From the NCBI GenBank assembly GCA_016220045.1, contig JACRIP010000031.1:1-16234 (forward strand): DNA of 16,234 bases, written 5' to 3'. The stretch's first letter is position 1. Each line of letters begins with the position of its first letter. Origin of the DNA: Planctomycetota bacterium. GTDB lineage: Bacteria; Planctomycetota; MHYJ01; WSZJ01; JACPWG01. A program made the translations under genes and the position numbers. This document shows, in pieces, positions 7,080 through 16,234 of the stretch. The notes beneath the pieces are model-generated. The model was given only the letters and a program-made list of their open reading frames with translations, searched no databases and was not told the origin of the DNA.

Positions 7080-8600
7080 GTCCGCCGTGACGGACCCATC
7101 GGCCGCCACCGCGCCCGGCAGTTCGAGCCCCGCCCCCAGGCCGACGATGGCGTCGCACAGCGCGGCGCGCTCCGCCCGCAGCCGCACGATCGCCGCGCGC
7201 CGCGAGAACCGGGTCAGCCGCACTCGCAGCCCACGCAGCGTGCGCGACGCCGCTTCGAAATAGCCCACCGCCACCGCGCCCCCCAGGAGACTGAGCACGA
7301 CCACCAGCCCGCCCGCCAGCCACGGGTCGCCGGGAATACTCGGAAACAGCGCGTGCAGCCGCCGATGGGCGAGCGCGCCGAGCACGCCTGCGCCGACCCA
7401 GGTCAGCGGAAAGGCCAGCGCCCCCACCAGGAGCTTGATCGTGGCCTCGTCCTTCTTGTGGCGCGCGGTCCAGCGCGTCAGCGCGAGAATCGCCAGCGCG
7501 GTCGGGCCGTTCACGACGTAGCCCACCAGCAGCAACGGCGGCAGCAGGATCAGCACGAAGAGGAGCTGCAGGAGCAGGAGCGCGGGCAGCCAGGGCGAGC
7601 CGAGGCGCGGGTCGCGGTCGAGCTCGTGATCGCCGAGCCGGAGGGCGCGCAGTTCGGCATGGTAGCGCTCCAGGCGCGCGCGCAGCGCCGCGACCTCGTC
7701 CGGATGGGAGGCGCGGCGCGCGAGGTAGCCGGTGCGCAGGCGCTCGAAGCCGAGCCGGGTCTCCGCCATGTCGGGGCGCCCGGGCTCGGCCCCGGCCCGA
7801 TGCGCGCGCTCGGCGCGGATCAGCGTACGGGCGCGGTGCAGCAGGTAGTGCAGCTCCCAGTCCTCGGTGGCGTGGACGACCTCGTGCAGGACGCGTTCGA
7901 TTTCGGCGGTGAGCGCGCGGACGCGTTCGGTCGCCGTCGCCTCGGGTTCGCCGGGGCAGGGCGCGGAGTCGAGCGCGGGCGGCAGCGTCATGGGCGGGTG
8001 GAAACGCACCAGGGCGCGGGAGCGGAAGAGCCGTTTGCGCACGTAGAAGAGCCCGACCGGCACGATCACCGGCGGCGGGGCGCCGGGCGGCGCCAGTTCG
8101 CGTCCCTGGTAGTAGAGGCGGGCGGCGCCGGTTTTTATTTCGACCGGGTGCGAGGCGTCGTGGCTCTGGCCTTCGGGGAAGAGCGCGGCGAAGGAGCCGC
8201 GTCCGACCTCGCGCGCCAGGCATTCCAGGCTGGCGCGGTTGGCGCGGCGGCGCTCCTCGGGGTCGGCGTTCGGCCGGAGCGCGACGTGGTGGATCGGCAC
8301 GGTGCCGATCGCGCGCATGGCGGTTCCGAGCAGCGGCCAGCGGTAGAGATCCGCGCGCGCCCCGAAAACGACGCGGCGCGGGAAGGAGGTCAGGAGAATC
8401 CCCGGGTCGATCATCCCGTTCGGGTGCCAGGAGACCAGGAGCCCGCCGCGGTCGCGCGGGATGTGCTCTTCGCCCTCGACCTCGATCTCGCGAAAGAAGA
8501 GCCAGAGGAGCGCGCGGAAGCAGGCGAGCCAGACGCGCTCGGCGCGGGTGCGCTCGGGCGGGGGCGGGGGAGCGGAAGCGGCCGGGGGCTGCGGGGTCAC
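7068..8600 (-). CDS. GPAT-like 1-acyl-glycerol-phosphate acyltransferase, membrane-bound
   Basis: The protein has 510 residues and belongs to the PlsC-type lysophospholipid/glycerol-phosphate acyltransferases, which move an acyl chain onto a glycerophosphate in phospholipid synthesis. Block I is WHPNGMIDP with H59 and D65. The spacing is HX5D, as in the yeast Gpt2/Sct1-like branch, not the common HX4D. Block III is LFPEGQSHD (140-148). Block IV-like VIVPVGLFY follows (178-186). The C-terminal half has hydrophobic segments near 338-365, 390-412 and 427-448. The start is GTG (complement of 8598-8600), supported by GGGAGGG seven bases upstream. The N-terminus is Pro-rich. Its 3' end meets the cNMP/FHA gene in a shared palindrome. 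Substrate choice is not visible from sequence. Confidence 0.9.
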   Translation of the reverse strand: MTPQPPAASAPPPPPERTRAERVWLACFRALLWLFFREIEVEGEEHIPRDRGGLLVSWHPNGMIDPGILLTSFPRRVVFGARADLYRWPLLGTAMRAIGTVPIHHVALRPNADPEERRRANRASLECLAREVGRGSFAALFPEGQSHDASHPVEIKTGAARLYYQGRELAPPGAPPPVIVPVGLFYVRKRLFRSRALVRFHPPMTLPPALDSAPCPGEPEATATERVRALTAEIERVLHEVVHATEDWELHYLLHRARTLIRAERAHRAGAEPGRPDMAETRLGFERLRTGYLARRASHPDEVAALRARLERYHAELRALRLGDHELDRDPRLGSPWLPALLLLQLLFVLILLPPLLLVGYVVNGPTALAILALTRWTARHKKDEATIKLLVGALAFPLTWVGAGVLGALAHRRLHALFPSIPGDPWLAGGLVVVLSLLGGAVAVGYFEAASRTLRGLRVRLTRFSRRAAIVRLRAERAALCDAIVGLGAGLELPGAVAADGSVTADDGV

Positions 8601-8840
8601 GGGGCCACCCTCCCAGGGGGAATGCAGGAATCGGGCGATGCGCTACGGCGCGGTCGCATCCCGTCCGGTCGGCGGCGCGGGCGCGGACGCCCGCGTTCCC
8701 AGGCCACGAGTGACCTGCGGGCATCCAGGGCCGAACGGTCTCGTGCTGTATCGTTCACCCTACAACGCCAATCGTCGCCCCAGGCAGGCAACCGTCCGTT
8801 GCGCCAGGCGCCGTAGATCGGCCATGCGGCTCGTTTGTAG

Positions 8841-8867
8841 CTCCGCTTGAAGCGGCCGTCGCAAAAG
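8841..8867 (+). repeat. Dispersed 27-nt repeat, copy 2
   Basis: Matches positions 101-127 at 22 of 27 positions on the same strand. The first part is near-palindromic (CCGCTT G AAGCGG, 8843-8855). It lies 43 bases before the GTAGGGGCGG hairpin copy at 8910. Confidence 0.4.
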
Positions 8868-8909
8868 GCAGCGATCCGGGCGCGGGGCCTCGCGGAACCC
8901 AGAGGTTTT

Positions 8910-8935
8910 GTAGGGGCGGGCCTCCGGCCCGCCCC
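8910..8935. repeat. Single GTAGGGGCGG hairpin repeat (locus C)
   Basis: A perfect 10-bp stem (8913-8922 with 8926-8935) encloses a TCC loop and is preceded by GTA. It belongs to the same family as loci A and B. In this copy an A-T pair of the stem is replaced by G-C on both sides, so pairing is kept. Unlike the other loci it is a single copy and lies between divergent genes. Confidence 0.75.
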
Positions 8936-9076
8936 CCCGGGTGGCATGGCTGACGACCATTCGATCAAGGACGTCGCCATCTACCGCTTTCCACAGTCGT
9001 CCGGCGATTCGCCAATCAGACCACCGGGGATTCTATCCGCGCTCGGGAAGTCCGGGCAAGGATCGGGTGATTCTGG

Positions 9077-9105
9077 TTGCCATCCACCGCCCCCGCCGCT
9101 ACGAT
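9077..9105 (+). promoter_or_regulatory. Candidate promoter for the M16 protease gene
   Basis: TTGCCA (9077-9082) and TACGAT (9100-9105) are separated by exactly 17 bases, about 122 bases before the ATG at 9228. The hexamers are a good sigma70 match in otherwise C-rich DNA. Confidence 0.5.
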
Positions 9106-9227
9106 GTCCCCCCCGCGCGCCGCCCGGCGCCGGGATTTCGCGCCGCCGCCCCGACGCCACCCGACCCGGCGCGGCCGGTCTCCGGTCCCCGATCCCCGCT
9201 TCCCCCTCCCATCCCGAGAGGACGATC

Positions 9228-12143
<2,916 letters not shown>

Positions 12144-12144
12144 G

Positions 12145-12792
12145 TTGACCAGCCTCGGCGAGCTCCTGCGCCCGCGCTGGCTGGAGCTCTGGGCGCGCGC
12201 GGGCGCGGCGGGCGATCCGGCGCCCGTCTTCGCCCGCCTCGTCGCCGCCTACGGCGAGGCGCACCGCGTCTATCACACCCTGGCGCACGTGGCCGCGTGC
12301 CTCGACGAGTTCGCGCCGGCGCCCGTGCGCGCGCTCGCCGAGCGGCCCGAGGAGGTGGAGCTGGCGCTCTGGTTCCACGATGTGGTCTACCGGCCGCTGG
12401 GGTCGGACAATGAAGCGCGCAGCGCCGACGCCTTCCGCACGGCGGGCGTGGCCGCGCGCTTCGATCCGGCCCGCATCGACCGGGTCGCCGAGCTGATCCT
12501 GGCGACGCGCCACGGTGCGGCGCCGGTCACGCCGGACGCGCGCCTGGTGGTGGACATCGACCTCGCCATCCTCGGCCGGTCGGATGCGGAATTCGCCGTA
12601 TACGAAGCGGCGATCCAGCGCGAGTACGTCTGGGTGCCGGAGTGGCTGTTTTGGCGCAAGCGGGCGGCGCTCCTGCGGGCCTTTCGCGCGCGCCCTACCC
12701 TCTACGCCACCGCGTACTTCCGGGAGCGCTACGAGGCGAGCGCGCGGGCCAACCTGGCGGCGTCGATCGCGCGCTGCGAGGCGGGCGGGTAG
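12145..12792 (+). CDS. HD-superfamily metal-dependent hydrolase, TTG start
   Basis: The protein has 215 residues and resembles the predicted HD phosphohydrolases of the COG4339 type. Motifs are Y43-H44 and H48 (RVYHTLAHV), the paired WFHD with H78-D79, ILATRH ending in H123, and VVDIDLAIL with D137/D139. These residues would bind metal and hydrolyse a phosphate ester or nucleotide whose identity is unknown. The start is TTG at 12145, because it follows GGGAGGAGAG (12131-12140) at ideal spacing and no ATG/GTG gives a better match. The gene starts one base after the M16 stop, so the two are translationally close and probably one operon. The ribosome binding site lies in the last codons of the M16 gene. 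Confidence 0.85.
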   Translation: MTSLGELLRPRWLELWARAGAAGDPAPVFARLVAAYGEAHRVYHTLAHVAACLDEFAPAPVRALAERPEEVELALWFHDVVYRPLGSDNEARSADAFRTAGVAARFDPARIDRVAELILATRHGAAPVTPDARLVVDIDLAILGRSDAEFAVYEAAIQREYVWVPEWLFWRKRAALLRAFRARPTLYATAYFRERYEASARANLAASIARCEAGG

Positions 12793-12826
12793 CGGGGCCG
12801 GGACCGGGGTGAGGGGTCGGGGAACA

Positions 12827-12861
12827 GGGGTCAGGGGTCAGGGGTCAGGGGTCAGGGGTCA
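12827..12861 (+). repeat. Tandem GGGGTCA x5, G-quadruplex-prone
   Basis: Five perfect 7-bp units run 12827-12833, 12834-12840, 12841-12847, 12848-12854 and 12855-12861, with degenerate G-rich units before them from about 12795. Four or more G4 runs separated by three-base TCA loops fit the standard intramolecular quadruplex pattern on the plus strand. The array lies 35 bases past the HD gene stop. Confidence 0.9.
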
Positions 12862-12958
12862 GATTGAGAGCTGGCCCTGAACATCTCGCCAGGCAACACA
12901 TTGCGAATCGCGCCGCGCAACTTCTTGAATGCGATTCGAGAGCTTCCGCAGTAGGGAG

Positions 12959-13020
12959 CCAAACCTCCAAACGTCCAAACCTCCAAACCCCGGCCGTCCA
13001 AACCCCGGCCGTCCAAACCC
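12959..13020 (+). repeat. CCAAAC short tandem repeats (8- and 15-bp units)
   Basis: Three 8-bp units (CCAAACCT, CCAAACGT, CCAAACCT; 12959-12982) are followed by two identical 15-bp units, CCAAACCCCGGCCGT (12983-12997 and 12998-13012), and a partial third (from 13013). The sequence is the reverse complement in kind of the GGTTTGGAGG repeat at 3229-3319 and resembles the patch at 3769-3790. The changing unit length suggests slippage followed by re-expansion. Confidence 0.8.
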
Positions 13021-13080
13021 GGTCGCGCCCCTCCGGACGTTCGCGGGCGCGAGAGTTTCGGCGTCCACCACGAATAATGC

Positions 13081-13116
13081 TTGCTTTTCTCAGCGAATAT
13101 TCGTAGACTATTCGCT
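13081..13116 (+). promoter_or_regulatory. PilZ promoter with overlapping dyad
   Basis: TTGCTT (13081-13086), 17 bases, then TAGACT (13104-13109) form a sigma70-like promoter about 85 bases before the ATG. A perfect inverted repeat AGCGAATA (13092-13099) and TATTCGCT (13109-13116), nine bases apart, straddles the -10 box. That position suits a repressor operator or a hairpin at the transcript's 5' end. The segment is noticeably richer in A and T than its surroundings. Confidence 0.5.
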
Positions 13117-13193
13117 CAGTTGACGCCCGCGAGGGTCGGACGCGGTCCGGTCCCGCCGGGCGGGGATGGGGTTTGAACCCAGGAGAACACCCG

Positions 13194-13643
13194 ATGATCA
13201 GTCTGCGCCACTCCGAAATCAACGACCGCCGCCGCCGCGACCGCGCGCGCGTGCAGAAGTGCGGCGGCACCTTCGCCAAGGATTCCTTCTTCACGCGTCT
13301 CGGCCTGACCACCAACTACGCCTTTCGCGTGGTGGATTGCTCGCCGACCGGCATGAAGGTCGCCTCCTACCGGCCGCTCGACCGGTTCGAGCGCTTCGTC
13401 TTCAAATTCCCCGCCGCCAAGGGTGGGCTGATGAAGGTCGCCGGGCACGTGGTGTGGACCGAGCAGGTGTCCAGTCGCGAGGAGCAGGCGGCCAGCGGCG
13501 CGTGGATCGGCGGCGTGCGCTTCGACGGCCTCGAGGAGACCGACGAGAACCGGCTCCTCCTGCACATGGAACGGCACCGCGAGCAGGCGGTGTCCCTGCG
13601 CAAGCAGCGCGTGGTCCGCTATTACGGCAAGGGCGGCAACTAG
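13194..13643 (+). CDS. PilZ domain protein, c-di-GMP receptor-like
   Basis: The protein has 149 residues. It has the two PilZ signatures that bind c-di-GMP: RxxxR in the Arg cluster R12-R17 (R13 and R17) and D48-CSPTG53, matching (D/N)xSxxG. The rest forms the expected beta-barrel stretch (VAGHVVWTEQV, WIGGVRFDGL). It is a stand-alone receptor with no enzyme or membrane segment, so it probably relays c-di-GMP to another protein. The ATG at 13194 is preferred over a TTG at 13173 because AGGAGA (13181-13186) lies seven bases before it. The aminotransferase gene begins 50 bases downstream on the same strand and may share the transcript, which would hint at c-di-GMP-linked polysaccharide synthesis. 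That link is only inference. Confidence 0.88.
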   Translation: MISLRHSEINDRRRRDRARVQKCGGTFAKDSFFTRLGLTTNYAFRVVDCSPTGMKVASYRPLDRFERFVFKFPAAKGGLMKVAGHVVWTEQVSSREEQAASGAWIGGVRFDGLEETDENRLLLHMERHREQAVSLRKQRVVRYYGKGGN

Positions 13644-13693
13644 GCGGCCCCAGCTCCGGCGCGCGCGGCCGCCCGCCGGCGCACACCGCCGCC

Positions 13694-14980
13694 ATGGACG
13701 CGTACTCGCGCACGCGGACCGGCGCCCTGGCGCGCGTCGTTCGCCGCCAGGCCCGCCGCCTCTCCCGCCTCCTCGCCGGTCTGCCCCTCTCCCCTCCGGA
13801 ATTCACCGGAGCCACCCTCGGACCCGCGGATGTCGCCCGGGCGCGTCGCCTCCTCGCCGCGCCCGCAGGCTGGTCCGATCCCGCGCCGGTCCAGGCCTTC
13901 GAGCGCGAGTTCGCGCGCTGGAACGGTTCGCGTCACGCCTGCGCCTTCGCCACCGGACGGGAAGCGCTCACCGCCTGCCTGCTCGCGCTCGGTCTCGGCC
14001 CGGGCGACGAGCTGATCCTGCCCGGGTACACCTGCGTCGCCGTGGTCAACGCACTCTCCCGCGCCGGGGTCGCGCCGGTCTTCTGCGACATCGAGCTCGA
14101 AACCTACGGCGCCGATGCCGCCGACGCCGAGCGCCGGATCACGCCGCGCACGCGCGGGTTCCTGCTCCAACACCTCTACGGGCTGGTGAGCCGCGACGCC
14201 GCCGCGCTCTGCGCCCTGGCGGCGCGCCGCGGCCTCCTGGTGATCGAGGAGTGCGCGCACGCCACCGGGGCGCGCTGGGCCGGCGCGCGCGTCGGCAATC
14301 GCGGCGTCGCCGCGATCTACTCGAGCGAGTTCTCGAAGGCGTTCTACTCGGTGCAGGGCGGCGTGGCGACGACGAACGACGACGCCGTGGCGGCGCGACT
14401 GGCCGCGCGGGCCGCGTCCGCGCCGCTGCCCGCCGCGGGCGACATCGCACGGCAGCTCCACACCGTGGCGCTCGACTACTACCAATTCCAGCATCCGCGG
14501 CGCGGGTGGCTCGGCGACTGGATGGACCTGCGCCGCGGCGCCGAACGGTGGGAGAGTCCGCCTCTGGTCCGGGAGCCGTGCGCGACCGCGCTCGACGCGC
14601 CGGAGCGCTCGGGCGTGCGCCGGATGCCCGCCCCGATCGCCGAGCTGGCGGCGGGCCAGCTCGCGGTGCTCGACGCCTGGAATGCGCGGCGGCGGCGCGG
14701 CGCGCTCCGCTGGGATGCCTGGTGCCGCGCGGCCGGCTACGCGCCGCCGCGCGTGGTCGCGGACTCGGAGCCGACCTTCCTGCGCTATCCGGTGCTGGTG
14801 GAACCCGCGCGCAAGGCCGATCGCCGCTGGGCGCTCGCGGAGCTGGGCGTGCGCGCGGGGGACTGGTTCCGCACCCCGCTCCACCCGGTGCCGCACCGGC
14901 TGCCCGATTGCCCGAATGCCGAAGCCGCCGCCGCCCGGTGCGTGAATCTCCCGACCCTAGGAGTGGGGGAAGCACCGTAG
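13694..14980 (+). CDS. DegT/DnrJ/EryC1/StrS-type aminotransferase, 3' end probably frameshifted
   Basis: As read, the protein has 428 residues. It is a PLP-dependent fold-type I enzyme of the sugar aminotransferase family. Visible landmarks are FATGREALTA and PGDELILPGYTC, the HLYG motif, VIEECAHATG (183-192) and SSEFSK, with the Schiff-base lysine as K215, followed by VQGGVATTND. Such enzymes aminate nucleotide-linked keto-sugars for surface glycans. The Asp that normally contacts the PLP ring nitrogen (IEDxAH) is Glu186 here, and the usual GEGG is VQGG. The frame ends at VNLPTLGVGEAP, short of the usual C-terminal helix. Dropping one G from the G5 run at 14965-14969 would extend it to a TAA at 15009-15011, ending GALVSLLR. 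No clear ribosome binding site precedes the ATG. Confidence 0.85.
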   Translation: MDAYSRTRTGALARVVRRQARRLSRLLAGLPLSPPEFTGATLGPADVARARRLLAAPAGWSDPAPVQAFEREFARWNGSRHACAFATGREALTACLLALGLGPGDELILPGYTCVAVVNALSRAGVAPVFCDIELETYGADAADAERRITPRTRGFLLQHLYGLVSRDAAALCALAARRGLLVIEECAHATGARWAGARVGNRGVAAIYSSEFSKAFYSVQGGVATTNDDAVAARLAARAASAPLPAAGDIARQLHTVALDYYQFQHPRRGWLGDWMDLRRGAERWESPPLVREPCATALDAPERSGVRRMPAPIAELAAGQLAVLDAWNARRRRGALRWDAWCRAAGYAPPRVVADSEPTFLRYPVLVEPARKADRRWALAELGVRAGDWFRTPLHPVPHRLPDCPNAEAAAARCVNLPTLGVGEAP

Positions 14981-15024
14981 CATCGGCGCGCTGGTGTCCC
15001 TGCTCCGCTAATCCCCCTGTTGGC

Positions 15025-15103
15025 GTAGGGGCGGACCCCTGTGTCCGCCCCGCCTGCCAAGACCGGTTGCGCCGCCAGGGCGGACACGGGGGTCCGCCCC
15101 TAC
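15025..15103. repeat. Inverted pair of GTAGGGGCGG hairpin repeats (locus B)
   Basis: Copy B1 (15025-15050) and copy B2 (15078-15103) are inverted relative to each other and match at 25 of 26 positions. Each is itself a hairpin: stems 15028-15036/15043-15051 and 15078-15085/15092-15099, with 6-nt loops. B1 is the exact reverse complement of 4537-4562. Like locus A it lies between two convergent genes (aminotransferase and transglutaminase-like), but the GTA ends point outward here and inward at locus A. The whole can fold as one long stem or as two small ones. Confidence 0.85.
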
Positions 15104-15141
15104 CTCCGCCGGGAACCGCTCGAATAAGCGTAGACGGGACA

Positions 15142-16234
15142 CTAGCGGTCTTCCGGCGCGGGATCGGTGCTGACGCTGCCGTCCTCGAGCGGGACCAGGA
15201 CCGGCGAGTGGAAGGAGGGCCCGGTCGCCTCCCAGGTCAGGAGGCGGTAGGCGCTGCCGCAGCCCACGTCGCGGAAGAGCACGTCGCCGTCGCCGCCGGC
15301 GCGCACGCCGGCGACCGGTCGCCAGGCGCCGCCGCTCTTCACCGCGAGCCAGACCAGCGCGCCCGGCGGCGTGTGCGCGCGCGCCAGGTCGACCACCGGC
15401 GCGTAGCGCGCGGTGCGGTCCACCATCGGCTTCGCCACCAGGTACTTCTCGATCGCCGGCGGCCAGATTTCGCCCGGCTCCAGCGCGAGCGCCGCGGCGA
15501 CGGCGCCGCGTTCCTCGCCGGGGACGACCCAGTACGCCTTTCCCGGCCGGCGGTCGGCGGTGCGCACGAAGCGATGGAAGTAGGCCGGGTCGTCGGCGCT
15601 GCCGGCCTGGCCGGAATCGAGATCCAGCCACTCGCGCGCCGCCGGGTCGTAGACGGCGGTCCAGGTGTGGTTGCCGTCGGCGCCGGGCCACGCGACCACG
15701 CGCACGCCGGTGGCGGCGATGCCGAAGGCGCGCAGCACGCCGATCAGCGTGTTCGTCAGGTCGGTGCAGCGTCCGGTCGCAAGCGCCAGCGCTTCCAGCG
15801 GATTGAGGTCGGGCATGCTGCGCGGCGCGTAGGGCACGCGCGCGCCCAACCATCCGGTATTCAACGTATGCAGGAGCCGGCGGAAGATCCGGCTCCGCGC
15901 CGCGTCGTCCGCGGCCGCGTCGTATCCGCGCGCGGCCTCCCCGACGATCTCGCGGATCTCGGGGTCCTCCGCCAGCGGCGTGCGCCAATCGACGGCGCGT
16001 TCGGTGGTCATGCGGTAGGCGAGCACGAAGCGGCGCCAGGTGTCGTCGTCGAGCGCGCGCGCCCAGGGCCAGGCGCCGCGGGCGGCGCGCGCGCCCCGCA
16101 CGTGGGCCAGGAGGAGCGCGCCGCCGACCGCGCGCGCATCCGTCAGGTGGTCGCTCCAGCTCGCCCAGAAGGAACGATAGGGCGTTTGCCCGATCAGAAA
16201 GGAGAGCGCGTCCCGCTCCTCGGGCGCGGCGCCC
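15142..16234 (-). CDS. Transglutaminase-like superfamily protein (5' end beyond window)
   Basis: The frame is open from the stop at 15142 to the right edge, so the start is missing; 363 residues are visible. A GTG at 16099-16101 could start a 319-residue form, but sequence upstream continues sensibly (...QTPYRSFWASWSDH...), so the gene probably extends further. The Cys-His-Asp triad of the transglutaminase/cysteine-protease fold is present: Cys in ATGRCTDLTNTLIGVLRAFG (codon 15766-15768), His in GNHTWTAVYDP (codon 15667-15669) and Asp in WLDLDSGQ. Such domains act as proteases or cross-linking enzymes, and the substrate is unknown. A later beta-rich portion (about 15150-15420) may be an accessory domain. 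It converges on the aminotransferase gene across repeat locus B. No signal peptide can be judged. Confidence 0.85.
   Translation of the reverse strand, partial: GAAPEERDALSFLIGQTPYRSFWASWSDHLTDARAVGGALLLAHVRGARAARGAWPWARALDDDTWRRFVLAYRMTTERAVDWRTPLAEDPEIREIVGEAARGYDAAADDAARSRIFRRLLHTLNTGWLGARVPYAPRSMPDLNPLEALALATGRCTDLTNTLIGVLRAFGIAATGVRVVAWPGADGNHTWTAVYDPAAREWLDLDSGQAGSADDPAYFHRFVRTADRRPGKAYWVVPGEERGAVAAALALEPGEIWPPAIEKYLVAKPMVDRTARYAPVVDLARAHTPPGALVWLAVKSGGAWRPVAGVRAGGDGDVLFRDVGCGSAYRLLTWEATGPSFHSPVLVPLEDGSVSTDPAPEDR

Larger units (their letters stand above)
8601..9227. other. Non-coding region between divergent genes
   Basis: This 627-base region between the divergent acyltransferase and M16 genes holds a dispersed motif (8841-8867), a single GTAGGGGCGG hairpin (8910-8935) and the M16 promoter (9077-9105). 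No gene, tRNA-like cloverleaf or riboswitch was recognised. Frames open across it have low-complexity composition. No promoter for the minus-strand acyltransferase could be chosen with confidence. Confidence 0.6.
12793..13193. other. Repeat-rich spacer between HD and PilZ genes
   Basis: This 401-base stretch holds a GGGGTCA tandem array (12827-12861), an unrecognised, less GC-rich segment (12862-12958) with an 8-bp hairpin (12904-12911 with 12931-12938), CCAAAC-type repeats (12959-13020) and the PilZ promoter with a dyad (13081-13116). No coding potential is convincing. The middle segment could be debris of a small mobile element, but I could not name one. Confidence 0.6.

Noticed and set aside
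5835..8816. Very long plus-strand open frame
   Set aside because: It runs antisense through most of the acyltransferase and overlaps the cNMP/FHA gene in another frame. The translation is Arg/Pro/Gly-rich and domain-free, typical of GC-driven open frames.
8847..9227. N-terminal extension of the M16 gene
   Set aside because: It would bury the signal peptide and cross the promoter and a repeat. The ATG at 9228 has a good ribosome binding site.
8601..9227. tRNA, riboswitch or small RNA gene
   Set aside because: No cloverleaf, conserved riboswitch core or isolated promoter-terminator unit could be assembled by eye. Only short repeats and the M16 promoter are visible.
12827..13020. CRISPR array
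   Set aside because: Units are 7, 8 and 15 bases in direct tandem, with no unique spacers of constant length and no cas genes.
13173..13193. TTG start at 13173 for the PilZ gene
   Set aside because: The AGGAGA box lies inside that extension and is correctly spaced for the ATG at 13194.

Overview
The window is very GC-rich (well above 70 % by eye), densely coding and bacterial. It uses GTG and TTG starts alongside ATG. Several features fit a Planctomycetota-like genome or a related high-GC environmental lineage: a multi-zinc-ribbon membrane protein that opens with a CPxC...AGRRGxCPxC ribbon, a cNMP-binding/FHA fusion, a two-domain M16 protease, and intergenic DNA full of short dispersed repeats. 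There is no rRNA, tRNA or marker protein here that settles the phylum. No complete mobile element, CRISPR array or phage region was found.

Layout. (1) On the minus strand, a TrmB-like tRNA methyltransferase, a MoxR AAA+ ATPase and a DUF58 protein are read in that order; the last two form a tight operon. (2) A 632-base non-coding region follows, holding a 48-bp-period repeat and a long hairpin. (3) A plus-strand TMEM175-type channel converges with a minus-strand zinc-ribbon membrane protein. (4) The zinc-ribbon gene is divergent from a cNMP-binding/FHA gene, and both promoters are recognisable. The FHA gene converges on a GPAT-like acyltransferase, and their stop codons lie within one perfect palindrome. 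(5) After a second long non-coding region comes a secreted M16 protease followed by an HD-domain hydrolase with a TTG start. (6) A repeat-rich spacer with five GGGGTCA units precedes a PilZ gene (promoter with an overlapping dyad) and a DegT/StrS-type aminotransferase that is probably frameshifted at its 3' end. (7) A transglutaminase-like gene on the minus strand runs off the right edge.

How it fits together. This looks mostly like a housekeeping and signalling neighbourhood, not one dedicated pathway. MoxR-DUF58 is a recognised chaperone-type pair. cNMP/FHA and PilZ are nucleotide and phospho-signal sensors. The acyltransferase, M16 protease, zinc-ribbon protein and channel are likely envelope-associated. 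I do not see a convincing new multi-gene system.

The most unusual signals are non-coding. A GTAGGGGCGG hairpin family has five copies, two as inverted pairs placed between convergent genes, and one copy carries a compensated stem change. A palindrome is shared by two stop codons. There is a clean G4-forming heptad repeat and a 5' C-rich to 3' G-rich gradient inside genes. At the protein level the notable points are a Glu where the PLP-binding Asp is expected (DegT protein), a substituted catalytic loop (TrmB-like), an Ala in place of the phosphate-binding Ser (FHA) and a Gly-rich insert (M16).
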